A program made the position numbers and the translations under genes. A stretch of 30,971 nucleotides of DNA from Clostridia bacterium. Its GTDB lineage: Bacteria; Bacillota; Clostridia; Oscillospirales; Acutalibacteraceae. Positions within the stretch are counted from its first letter, which is position 1. Each line of letters starts with the position of its first letter. Shown here piece by piece: positions 23,464-30,971 of this stretch. The stretch spans positions 1 to 30,971 of the forward strand of contig CAAGBN010000003.1 in the NCBI GenBank assembly GCA_900768075.1, in the 5' to 3' direction. The notes under the pieces were generated by a model that saw nothing but the letters and a program-made list of their open reading frames with translations, ran no database searches and was not told where the DNA came from.

Positions 23464-24684
23464 ATGAGTAAGAAAAAGATTGACAATTTGGATGTTCTTC
23501 AGGAAGAAATCAATATCCCCGAAGACGAAATATGGACCTATCAGGTGCCTGGTCTTGCACCTCCTCATATCGGCAAGCCTTTTAAAAATGCAAAAGCCAA
23601 GAGAATTCTTCTTGCACTTGTAATTCTCGTTGCAGTTTCACTTTCAATGTATTTCAGTGTTAGAACTGTACAGAGTGATACATTTGAATACACACCCGTA
23701 ACAGAGGGTACAGAATTCACAAGATTCAGCAACACAGGTTACATCAAAGAGGTTGCTATCGACTATGTGACAGATATCGTGTATGATCAGGAAAACCCCG
23801 ATGTTTACACAAACTTCTCTTTCACAAAGGATGAAACACAGCCTATTACAACAGTCCGTGAATATGCCTTCAACTGCGACGGTGTTATTGAGGTTATCAA
23901 CATCGGTGAAAGCGTTCTCGAAATTGACGGCAAGTCATTCTATTCCTGCTGGGCGCTTCAGAGAATCGAGGTTGACGAGAATAACCCCAACTACTGCGAC
24001 GTAGACGGTGTACTTTACACCAAGGATATGAAAACAATCGTTTGCTATCCTCCCAACCACGACCAGTATTTAAGAACAAAGCTCGGTTATGAGACAGAGC
24101 CCTACAGAGTTGATTCGACAGAAGAATACATCAGAGACGTTCAGACTTATGTTGTACCCTCAACTGTTGAGACTATCGGTCAGCTTGCATTCGCTTATGC
24201 AAACCTCAGAAACATTTATCTTCCCGAAGGTCTCAAGAGAATTGAAACTCTCGGCTTCTTCAAGCTTCATCAGCCCAAGGATCAGTGGAGTAACACACCT
24301 TCACTTGACAACATCTATTCATACAAGGTGAATGAAGATATACTTTCTTCACAGTATGTTGAAGTTGAGAATTTATATGATGTTTACCTTTCACTTCCCG
24401 AGGGTCTTGAATATATCGGCTCAGACGCGTGGAGCTACAATCAGGAATTACCCTATATTTACATTCCCGCAAGCGTAACCTATATCGGTCACCACGCTTT
24501 CTGGGATACTCTCTATGAAGAAAACGGCGAGCTCAAGGGCGTAACTGTTATGAACGTCGCAGCTGACGAGGATGCATTCAAAGATGTCAAGTGCGGTGAC
24601 AGCTGGAGACCTCAGTATGACTATATGCTCTTCAAGAAGTCAATCGACATCAACTATTCAGCTCAGAGAGAAGCTCTCAGCTAA
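23464..24684 (+). CDS. Membrane-anchored leucine-rich-repeat (BspA-like) protein
   Basis: This is a 406-residue protein behind AAGGAGGCG. It has a 40-residue cytoplasmic N-terminus (WTYQVPGLAPPHIGKPFKN), one membrane helix (about 47-65, ILLALVILVAVSLSMYFSV), and an extracellular region with LRR_5 repeats: VREYAFNCDGVIEVINIG, IDGKSFYSCWALQRIEV, IGQLAFAYANLRNIYLP, LEYIGSDAWSYNQELPYIYI and ITYIGHHAFWD-like VTYIGHHAFWD. The first and last blocks are separated by a non-repeat stretch. Because it is anchored and lies between a transporter and a surface GH30 gene, it may bind the glycan or assemble the machinery at the membrane; this is inference. Confidence 0.82.
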   Translation: MSKKKIDNLDVLQEEINIPEDEIWTYQVPGLAPPHIGKPFKNAKAKRILLALVILVAVSLSMYFSVRTVQSDTFEYTPVTEGTEFTRFSNTGYIKEVAIDYVTDIVYDQENPDVYTNFSFTKDETQPITTVREYAFNCDGVIEVINIGESVLEIDGKSFYSCWALQRIEVDENNPNYCDVDGVLYTKDMKTIVCYPPNHDQYLRTKLGYETEPYRVDSTEEYIRDVQTYVVPSTVETIGQLAFAYANLRNIYLPEGLKRIETLGFFKLHQPKDQWSNTPSLDNIYSYKVNEDILSSQYVEVENLYDVYLSLPEGLEYIGSDAWSYNQELPYIYIPASVTYIGHHAFWDTLYEENGELKGVTVMNVAADEDAFKDVKCGDSWRPQYDYMLFKKSIDINYSAQREALS

Positions 24685-24694
24685 GAGGTAATTT

Positions 24695-26233
24695 ATGTTT
24701 AAAAACAAAACTGTATATCTGCAAAAATACTTTTACTATTCAACACTGCTTGTTTATGTAATGGTAACTATCGCAGGTTGGTTCGGTATCACTGCCGACA
24801 GCACAAGAATCAGCTTTGATAAAATATCTCACGAGCAGGAAATCACAGGCTGGGGTACATCAGGCTGTTGGTGGGCTCAGAAGTTAGGTGAATGTGAAAG
24901 CGCTGAAGAGGTGACAAAGCTTCTTTTCAGCAAGGAGGGTCTCGGACTCAACGTTTACCGTTATAACATCGGCGGCGGCTCAAAGGACGACCCCGATGAG
25001 CGCATCTGGGATGCAAAAAACTCATCCAGAGCAACTGAAAGCTTCCTAGTCTGGAGCGAAGAAGAGCAGAATTGGGTTTATGACTGGAGCAAGGATGCTG
25101 CAGCACAGAATATACTTGATATGGCACTCAGCTACGGCTGTGTTGACACGGTTGTTATGTTTGCCAACTCACCTCACTATTCAATGTGTGTATCAGGTAA
25201 CGCTTCAGGCGGTCTGGAAAAAGCGCAGTCAAACCTCAGAAAAGAATGTTATCAGGATTTCGTAGACTATTTCCTTGATATTACTCAGTATTTCATTGAT
25301 AAGGGTGTGCCCGTAAAGTACATCAGCCCCATCAATGAGCCTCAGTGGGACTGGGGTGGCGAATGGGTAGGTCAGGAGGGCTGTCACTACGAAATCGACG
25401 AGGCTGTTGAGGTTATCCGTCTTTTCGCTCTTGCTATCAAAGAAAGAGGTATGGATGTAAAGCTCAGCGTACTTGAAAGCGGTCAGGTAGGCGAGCACGC
25501 TATGGAGTGTATCGAAAAGCTCTATGCTGACGAGGATATCAGAGATGTTCTCGGCACCTATGCTTACCACAGCTATTGGACAGACAGAAACTTCGTTCTT
25601 AAGGAATCCTTCGGCTACTATCTCGAAAAGAATTTCCCCGGTGTTGAGGTGGAAATGAGCGAGTGGTGCGAGCTTCCCTGCGAGCACGATATTGACGATA
25701 TTACAGCCGGACTTATTATGGCACGTACTATCGGTGAAGACATCTCAAGAACAGGTGTTAATTCCTGGTCAACCTGGGTTGCAGTCAACGAGGGTGGCAG
25801 AAAAGCTGACTCAATGATAGCTGTTGGCGACAGCTACGAAAACTACGAGATTTCAAGAAGATATTATGCTATGGCCCACTACAGCAAGTTCATTCCCGTA
25901 GGCAGCTATGCCGTTGACCTTGACATCAGTGTCGGTGATATGACTGCCAAAAAGGAATGGTGGACTCAGTGGATTGAAGATAAGGAATATCCCGTATACA
26001 GCATTGAAAACTATTTGACTGCTTCGGGTTATAAAACACCTGACGGCAAGTATGTTGCTGTTATTGTCAACGAGGGTGGCGACAAAGAGGTTTCATTCAA
26101 TATGCTCGGATACGATGCAAAGGTTTACACCACCGATGCAGAAAGAAATCTTGAGCTTACAAGCGAAACCAAGGGTCACAAGAAAATTACTGTCGGCTCA
26201 CAGAGCATAACAACAGTAGTTTTTGAAAGATAA
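24695..26233 (+). CDS. Membrane-anchored GH30-family glycoside hydrolase
   Basis: This is a 512-residue protein. An N-terminal hydrophobic segment (about 13-32) predicts export with membrane anchoring or a long signal peptide. The GH30 fold is shown by ITGWGTSGCWWAQKLG (49-65), LGLNVYRYNIGGGS (83-96), the acid/base Glu215 in SPINEPQWDW, and the nucleophile Glu323 in EMSEWCELP, with a C-terminal beta domain containing YVAVIVNEGGDKEVSF. The GTSxxWW start is typical of the endo-beta-1,6-galactanase-like branch rather than of glucosylceramidases, but specificity is not proven. It begins 10 nt after the LRR gene, and a strong terminator ends the operon. Confidence 0.88.
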   Translation: MFKNKTVYLQKYFYYSTLLVYVMVTIAGWFGITADSTRISFDKISHEQEITGWGTSGCWWAQKLGECESAEEVTKLLFSKEGLGLNVYRYNIGGGSKDDPDERIWDAKNSSRATESFLVWSEEEQNWVYDWSKDAAAQNILDMALSYGCVDTVVMFANSPHYSMCVSGNASGGLEKAQSNLRKECYQDFVDYFLDITQYFIDKGVPVKYISPINEPQWDWGGEWVGQEGCHYEIDEAVEVIRLFALAIKERGMDVKLSVLESGQVGEHAMECIEKLYADEDIRDVLGTYAYHSYWTDRNFVLKESFGYYLEKNFPGVEVEMSEWCELPCEHDIDDITAGLIMARTIGEDISRTGVNSWSTWVAVNEGGRKADSMIAVGDSYENYEISRRYYAMAHYSKFIPVGSYAVDLDISVGDMTAKKEWWTQWIEDKEYPVYSIENYLTASGYKTPDGKYVAVIVNEGGDKEVSFNMLGYDAKVYTTDAERNLELTSETKGHKKITVGSQSITTVVFER

Positions 26234-26242
26234 TTAAAGATA

Positions 26243-26271
26243 CAGAGGTGAGAAATCACCTCTGTTTTTTT
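26243..26271 (+). terminator. Intrinsic terminator after the GH30 gene
   Basis: CAGAGGTG and CACCTCTG form a perfect 8-bp stem with a 6-nt loop, followed by TTTTTTT. Confidence 0.93.
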
Positions 26272-26286
26272 GCCATAAACTTATAT

Positions 26287-26315
26287 TTGACATAGCTGGT
26301 GTGATTGTATATAAT
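26287..26315 (+). promoter_or_regulatory. Consensus sigma-A promoter of the esterase operon
   Basis: TTGACA (26287-26292), a 17-nt spacer and TATAAT (26310-26315). Both boxes are perfect. Confidence 0.85.
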
Positions 26316-26352
26316 TAGTTTATCTATGCACTTCGGGAAAGGAGGATGCCAT

Positions 26353-27543
26353 ATGAAAAAGATATTGCGAAGAATAAGAATAGCTGTGCTGAGCCTTATA
26401 CTTGCCGTTTTATGTGTAGGTCTCGGTTTATATATCTGTCAGCCGGCACCTCAGAGCCCCATTGTGACGATTATTCCCTCAAGACTCAATGTTTACACAG
26501 CCGAAAAAGAAAATGTAAAAACCATAGGCAGAACCTGCTTTGAAGACGGTGTGAGATATTTTTCACACTCAGGCAGCGGTATCGAGTTTCTTTGTCGTGG
26601 CGAATATGCCCTTATCAATATAGTCGATGACTCTCAGGGCAGATATTATGATGTCCATAAGGCACGCTTTGCTGTCTATAAAAACGGTGAGCTTATAATA
26701 GATGAAACTGTAACAGAAAGCGAGAAGACTTATCATATTACCCTTGACGGCTATGAAACAGACTCTGTTATAAAGATTATCAAGCTTTCCGAGGCTCAGT
26801 ATTCGGCTATGGGTATAGGTGAAATTGCAGTTTACGGCAAAACCAAAATAGTACCAACAGAGGAAAAGGCGCTTAAAATTGAATTTATCGGTGATTCTAT
26901 TACCTGCGGTTACGGTATTGATGAGGAAAATCCCAACGGTTACTTTAAAACCGAAACTGAAAACTTCACCAAAACCTATGCTTATCTCACTGCTGAAAAG
27001 CTGAATGCCGACTACAGTGCAGTGTGTTTTTCGGGATACGGTGTTTATTCGGGCTATACCTCAAACGGGGTGAGAAACTCGGATGATATACTTCCGCTTC
27101 ATTATGAAAAATCCTGCTATCTTTACGGTGGCAGAGAAATTGCCTGGGATTTCAGCGGGTTTCAGAGTGATATTATAGTTATAAATCTCGGCACAAACGA
27201 TGCCTCATACTGTGGCTCGAGCCTTTCGGGCAGACAGGAATTCACAAGAAGATATACGGAATTTATAAAGCAGGTCAGATATAATAACCCCTATGCATTT
27301 ATTGTGTGCATACTCGGTGATATGAATAATTCTATGTATTCCTGCATTGAGCAGGCTGTCAGCAACTATATAAATGACACAAGGGACAACAGAGTTGTCT
27401 CCGAAAGCATAAGCTACAGAATGGATATCAATGATATTGTTATCAACGGTCACCCGGGATATCTTTCCAATCTCAATGCGGCCAATGACCTGAGCATAAA
27501 AATAGCTGAGCTGACAACTGATTATTTTGACTCGATGAATTAA
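26353..27543 (+). CDS. CE2-like SGNH carbohydrate esterase, membrane-anchored
   Basis: ATG 26353 is chosen because AAAGGAGG lies 7 nt upstream; an earlier in-frame ATG at 26305 overlaps the -10 box. The 396-residue protein has an N-terminal membrane helix (about 10-29), a beta-sandwich region (about 55-165) and an SGNH hydrolase domain. The hydrolase domain has nucleophile Ser182 in FIGDSITCGYG, oxyanion Asn in NLGTNDASY (280-283), and the catalytic His367 in NGHPGYLS. This two-domain order is that of carbohydrate esterase family 2, which removes acetyl groups from plant or other polysaccharides. It should act at the outer face. The AEC permease gene follows after 9 nt. Confidence 0.85.
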   Translation: MKKILRRIRIAVLSLILAVLCVGLGLYICQPAPQSPIVTIIPSRLNVYTAEKENVKTIGRTCFEDGVRYFSHSGSGIEFLCRGEYALINIVDDSQGRYYDVHKARFAVYKNGELIIDETVTESEKTYHITLDGYETDSVIKIIKLSEAQYSAMGIGEIAVYGKTKIVPTEEKALKIEFIGDSITCGYGIDEENPNGYFKTETENFTKTYAYLTAEKLNADYSAVCFSGYGVYSGYTSNGVRNSDDILPLHYEKSCYLYGGREIAWDFSGFQSDIIVINLGTNDASYCGSSLSGRQEFTRRYTEFIKQVRYNNPYAFIVCILGDMNNSMYSCIEQAVSNYINDTRDNRVVSESISYRMDINDIVINGHPGYLSNLNAANDLSIKIAELTTDYFDSMN

Positions 27544-27552
27544 GGTGAATTT

Positions 27553-28563
27553 ATGTTTGAAGTTTTTTCTTTTTCTTTCAATGCGGTGTCGCCTATTATT
27601 CTGCTTGCAGTTGCAGGCTACATCATAAAGGGTACGGGGCTTTTTGACGATGATTTCTTCAAAAAGTGTAACAGTCTTGTTTTTAAGGTCTTTCTGCCCA
27701 TACTCATTTTCAAAAACATATATGATATTGAGTCTGTCGGGGATATCAATTTTGCAGTTATGCTTTACTGTGTCCTGGCAATTCTGATTCTTTGCGTCAT
27801 AGGTAATCTTGTTGCAGGAGTCTTCGCTCAGCACAGAGGTCAGAAGGGTGTAATCAACCAGAGCTCATTCAGGTCTAACTATGCAATTATAGGCATTCCT
27901 CTTGCAGAGTCTCTCGGCGGTACCCCTGCCGTTGCCTTTGCAGGTGTGCTGTCGGCTGTATGCATTCCCTTATTCAATTTCCTCGCAGTTGTTATCCTTT
28001 CGAGATATTCCAAAAAGGACTACGAGCCTCCCGTTAAGGATATCATTAAAAGCGCAGGTAAAAACCCTCTTATAAGAGCTGTTGCTATGGGTATTGCTCT
28101 GCTTGTAGTCAGAAGCTTTATTCCCGAAGATTCGGCAGGTCAGCTGATATTCTCTGTCAAAGAGGATTTGCCCTTTATTTATACAACAATTTCAAATCTT
28201 GCAAAGGTGGCTTCACCTCTTGCCCTCGTGGTGCTCGGTGCGAGATTTGAGTTCAAAAGCGTGAAAAGTCTCGCAAAGCCCATTGTTGTCAGCGTGATTC
28301 TGCGCCTTTGTGTCGCTCCCGTTGTAGGCATAGGCGGAGCTGTGCTTATGAGCAGTCTCGGTGTGATGAATTTCACCGTTACGGAATATCCTGCACTCAT
28401 TTCGCTTTTCGGTACACCGATAGCTGTTTCAAGTGCAGTTATGGTCGGTGAAATAGGCGGTGATGAACAGCTTGCAAATCAGATTGTTGTCTGGACAAGC
28501 CTTGCTTCGGTACTCAGTATATTTGCTACGGTTTTTCTTATGAGAAGCGTAGGTCTTATATAA
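27553..28563 (+). CDS. AEC (auxin efflux carrier) family permease
   Basis: This is a 336-residue hydrophobic protein behind AAGGTGA, with about ten predicted spans in two halves. Family-like motifs are SPIILLAVAGYIIKGTGL near the start, FRSNYAIIGIPLAESLGG (NYxxxGIPL region), LALVVLGARF and the C-terminal FGTPIAVSSAVMVGEIGGD. AEC members move small carboxylates such as malate, or act in efflux. In this operon it could export or import an acid released by the esterase, for example acetate; that is conjecture. The GH27 gene starts 25 nt later. Confidence 0.88.
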   Translation: MFEVFSFSFNAVSPIILLAVAGYIIKGTGLFDDDFFKKCNSLVFKVFLPILIFKNIYDIESVGDINFAVMLYCVLAILILCVIGNLVAGVFAQHRGQKGVINQSSFRSNYAIIGIPLAESLGGTPAVAFAGVLSAVCIPLFNFLAVVILSRYSKKDYEPPVKDIIKSAGKNPLIRAVAMGIALLVVRSFIPEDSAGQLIFSVKEDLPFIYTTISNLAKVASPLALVVLGARFEFKSVKSLAKPIVVSVILRLCVAPVVGIGGAVLMSSLGVMNFTVTEYPALISLFGTPIAVSSAVMVGEIGGDEQLANQIVVWTSLASVLSIFATVFLMRSVGLI

Positions 28564-28588
28564 AAAATAAATTTCAAAGGAGATAAGT

Positions 28589-30235
28589 ATGAAGAACAAA
28601 AAGTTTTGCCCTATCTGTATTGCTAAAAAGATTGTCGGAAAAGCTCAGGTTTCACAGGTTGCCAAAGGTGCATACGGCAACGGTATCGCTATGACACCGC
28701 CTATGGGTTGGTCAAGCTGGAATCTTTTCCGCAACAAAATCAGCGAAGATCTTATTAAGGAAATCGCAGACGCTATGGTAGACAGCGGACTTGCAGAAGC
28801 AGGCTACTGCTATGTCAATATCGACGACTGCTGGCAGGCTAACGAAAGAGATGAAAATGGAAGACTTCAGTGCGATAAGGTTAATTTCCCAAGCGGTATC
28901 AGAGCACTTACAGATTATGTCAACAGCCGTGGCGTAAAGCTCGGTATCTATTCATCAAACGGTACACTTACATGTGAGGACTATCCTGCATCACTTCGTC
29001 ACGAAAGAACAGATGCTGAAACCTTCGCTGAATGGGGTGTAGAATACTTTAAATATGACTTCTGCCACAATGTGCCTATTCCCTCAAAGGCTCCCTGGAT
29101 TATCGGTGTGGGCTTTGCAAAAGAGGGTGCAGGCGAAACCTTTGCTTATTACACAGCAAAGGATATGAAGCTTGGCGGAGATGCTTACATAATGCCTGAC
29201 GAAAAGGTTGAGCCTAAGAATATAGTTGCAGGTCTCGACAGCGGTCTCGGTAACATCACAATTGAAGTTGAAGCACCCGAAGCAGGGGAGTACATTCTCT
29301 TCATCAGCGTCAGAAAGGACGACAGAAAAAAGAAGTTCCTCAGAGCTATGGTCAACGGCAGTGAATATCATCTCTACTGTCAGTGCAGAGACCCGGGTAA
29401 CACCGACAGCAAGGTTCAGACTATGATTTACCTCGAAAAGGGCAGCAATACAGTTGTGCTCGATAACCCTGTAAAGTCAAGAATGGACTCTGCTGCAATT
29501 CAGTATAAGCTTATGGGCAGAGAACTCAAAAGAGCAACAAAGCTTTACGCTGAGAAAAACGGCGTAGAAGAAAAGCCCATTATCTTCTCAATCTGTGAGT
29601 GGGGCTTCAATCAGCCCTGGAAGTGGGGCGCAGAGGCAGGTAACCTCTGGAGAACAACAGGCGATATCATAGAAAAATGGCCCTCAATTCTCGCAATTTA
29701 TGAGTTCACAGTAAATCTCTATAAATACTCAGTACCCGGTGCTTGGAATGACCCCGATATGCTTGAGGTCGGCAACGGAAATCTCACTCAGGAGGAAAAC
29801 AAAGCTCATTTCTCACTGTGGTGTATGATGAATGCTCCTCTTATTCTCGGCAACGATATCAGAAAGTTCATTCTTCCCGACGGCAGTGTTGATAAGGAAA
29901 ATGCAGTTTATAAGATTCTCACCAACAAGGATATGATTGCTATCAATCAGGATCCTCTCGGCATTCAGTGCAGAAGATTCAAGCACGGTCTTGTTGATGT
30001 GCTTGTAAAACCCCTTAAGGACAGTGCAGTTGCAATCTGTGTCTTCAACAAGACAAACAAGCAGAACGGCACAGAATTCAATCTTAAGGATATCGCAAAC
30101 CTTGGCTATGTAAGTCTTCCCAAGAAAGACGGCTATGAGGTTTATGATGTATGGGATAACAAATACAGCACAGGCACAACTATGATCAGCTCAGCACCCG
30201 AAGCTCACGGTGTAAAGGTATATATCGTAAAATAA
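28589..30235 (+). CDS. GH27 alpha-galactosidase with an inserted beta-rich domain
   Basis: This is a 548-residue protein behind AAAGGAG. GH27 features are MTPPMGWSSWNLF (35-47), YCYVNIDDCWQ (74-83), the nucleophile Asp157 in YFKYDFC, SICEWGFNQPWKWG (334-347), and the acid/base region AWNDPDML (385-392), with a C-terminal beta domain. Between the nucleophile and SICEWG lies an extra ~140 residues (about 170-310) with NITIEVEAPEAGEYILFISV and MIYLEKGSNTVVLDNP, which looks like a CBM6/35-type beta-sandwich. No signal peptide is present, so action is cytoplasmic on imported oligosaccharides. The N-terminus carries an odd KKFCPIC pair before the barrel. Confidence 0.92.
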   Translation: MKNKKFCPICIAKKIVGKAQVSQVAKGAYGNGIAMTPPMGWSSWNLFRNKISEDLIKEIADAMVDSGLAEAGYCYVNIDDCWQANERDENGRLQCDKVNFPSGIRALTDYVNSRGVKLGIYSSNGTLTCEDYPASLRHERTDAETFAEWGVEYFKYDFCHNVPIPSKAPWIIGVGFAKEGAGETFAYYTAKDMKLGGDAYIMPDEKVEPKNIVAGLDSGLGNITIEVEAPEAGEYILFISVRKDDRKKKFLRAMVNGSEYHLYCQCRDPGNTDSKVQTMIYLEKGSNTVVLDNPVKSRMDSAAIQYKLMGRELKRATKLYAEKNGVEEKPIIFSICEWGFNQPWKWGAEAGNLWRTTGDIIEKWPSILAIYEFTVNLYKYSVPGAWNDPDMLEVGNGNLTQEENKAHFSLWCMMNAPLILGNDIRKFILPDGSVDKENAVYKILTNKDMIAINQDPLGIQCRRFKHGLVDVLVKPLKDSAVAICVFNKTNKQNGTEFNLKDIANLGYVSLPKKDGYEVYDVWDNKYSTGTTMISSAPEAHGVKVYIVK

Positions 30236-30255
30236 TACTGCGACAAGCAGAAGTG

Positions 30256-30286
30256 AAAGACAGTCTGACCATCAGACTGTCTTTTT
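30256..30286 (+). terminator. Intrinsic terminator after the GH27 gene
   Basis: AAAGACAGTCTG and CAGACTGTCTTT form a perfect 12-bp stem with a 5-nt loop, and T residues follow. Confidence 0.92.
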
Positions 30287-30339
30287 CAGTATAGAAGAGA
30301 TAATCGACGAGTGTATAATTGGGGTTTACAGTTTCTTAA

Positions 30340-30368
30340 TTGACAAATAAATATTGCAATATTATAAT
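30340..30368 (+). promoter_or_regulatory. Consensus sigma-A promoter
   Basis: TTGACA (30340-30345), a 17-nt spacer and TATAAT (30363-30368). Both boxes are perfect, about 70 nt before the start of the last gene. Confidence 0.82.
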
Positions 30369-30440
30369 GAAATTGTTACAAAATTAGATTTATTGCAATC
30401 TGTAACATATAAATATAATTTAATCGGGAGACGCCTTACT

Positions 30441-30875
30441 ATGTTTAAAAAGAATGCCAGAAATACTGTATTTGCTCTTGTAATGATGGTTATTACAGGA
30501 ATAGCCTTTACCTTTTTAGGAATATTTGCAGTTGATTTGTTAGGTAGCTTTTCTTTTGTGGGTGTAATAGCTTTGTTCTGCATCATACTCGGCATCGGAT
30601 ATTATGTTGGCAGACAGCTTGATTATGATAAAAAAACAGGCCTTTTGTCAATCGTAGTGCTTCCTATGGCTATTCTCCTTGCTGTATACGGCATATTTAT
30701 GGTGGTAGCTTCTGTAGTGTCAATGATACTTCAATATCCTGCCGCTGTGTGGTTTGAGACTTTTAATATAAGTGCCGACAGTAATGCGGTCATGTTCTAT
30801 GTTGTAGCGTTTGCACATTATCTGGTTTATGCTCTTGCTATCTTTGTCGGTGCTTGTAAGAATAAGGCAAAATAA
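30441..30875 (+). CDS. Small multi-spanning membrane protein, function unknown
   Basis: This is a 144-residue protein. The start MFKKNARNTVF is chosen because GGGAG lies about 10 nt upstream; a longer in-frame ORF starts inside the promoter region and has unlike composition. Hydrophobic segments are about 10-30, 35-55, 70-100 and 115-137, with a short loop YYVGRQLDYDKKTG after the second. That gives four predicted spans with Lys-rich ends. I do not recognise a family. It has its own strong promoter and is separated from the glycan operon by a terminator. Confidence 0.72.
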   Translation: MFKKNARNTVFALVMMVITGIAFTFLGIFAVDLLGSFSFVGVIALFCIILGIGYYVGRQLDYDKKTGLLSIVVLPMAILLAVYGIFMVVASVVSMILQYPAAVWFETFNISADSNAVMFYVVAFAHYLVYALAIFVGACKNKAK

Positions 30876-30971
30876 AAAATCAAGACAGTCTGAACGCCGA
30901 CACCCCATAAGGCAGTATTTCTTTAAAAAGTGAACTAACATCACAATAATACGTTAAAAATCACCGATATG

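Noticed and set aside
25229..25687. 152-residue minus-strand ORF inside the GH30 gene
   Set aside because: It is antisense to conserved catalytic sequence of GH30 and has no ribosome-binding site or context of its own.
27205..27834. 209-residue minus-strand ORF across the esterase/permease boundary
   Set aside because: It is antisense to two well-supported genes, and its content (runs of basic and Cys/Asn residues) looks like a translation shadow.
30884..30893. GACAGTCTGA repeated from the GH27 terminator (30259-30268)
   Set aside because: A 10-nt repeat without the partner arm or other structure is most likely chance. The last ~95 nt of the window hold nothing else I can support.

Overview
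The window reads as a chromosomal piece of a spore-forming, probably gut-dwelling anaerobe of the Clostridia (Oscillospiraceae/Ruminococcaceae-like). The evidence is sporulation genes (spoVAD fragment, spoVAE, gpr, spoIIP), the Firmicute order rpsT-gpr-spoIIP, a lysine riboswitch in front of dapA-dapB, secreted Fn3 and BspA-type leucine-rich-repeat proteins, and glycan genes (GH30, GH27, CE2-like esterase). No sequence search could be run; family calls come from motifs read by eye.

Positions 1 to about 6564 are the right-hand part of an integrated mobilizable element. They carry a MOBP relaxase whose 5' end lies outside the window, a small ORF broken by a stop, a small conserved element protein, a large serine recombinase, a HipA/CtkA-like kinase co-transcribed with a protein that has a resolvase-type tail, and an AT-rich lipoprotein gene closed by a strong terminator. 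No conjugation machinery is visible, so this is an IME or the edge of an ICE.

The element ends inside spoVAD. Only the last ~130 codons of spoVAD follow it (to 6958), and an imperfect 10-bp-arm dyad is centred on the breakpoint (about 6564). Downstream are a 56-residue Cys-rich small membrane ORF, spoVAE, and an EcsC-SHOCT protein. The simplest reading is insertion of the element into spoVAD; an open question is whether it is a skin-like element that excises during sporulation.

Positions 8700-15040 are a minus-strand block: a small membrane protein and three exported or membrane-anchored proteins (309, 933 and 734 aa) that appear to share a C-terminal domain. Positions 15300-18310 hold rpsT (minus) and gpr, spoIIP and a small membrane ORF (plus). 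Between gpr and spoIIP sits an 88-nt GC-rich sequence that folds as a four-way cloverleaf with no unpaired base at the junction. Positions 18320-21580 are lysine/DAP metabolism: promoter, lysine riboswitch, terminator, dapA, dapB, and an M20 amidohydrolase.

Positions 21600-30290 form a two-operon glycan locus: an MFS transporter, a membrane-anchored LRR protein and a membrane-anchored GH30 enzyme; then a CE2-like esterase, an AEC permease and a cytoplasmic GH27 alpha-galactosidase carrying an inserted beta-rich domain. A plausible division of labour is surface cleavage (GH30, esterase), uptake (MFS) and intracellular alpha-galactoside hydrolysis (GH27). The window closes with a small multi-spanning membrane protein behind a consensus promoter.
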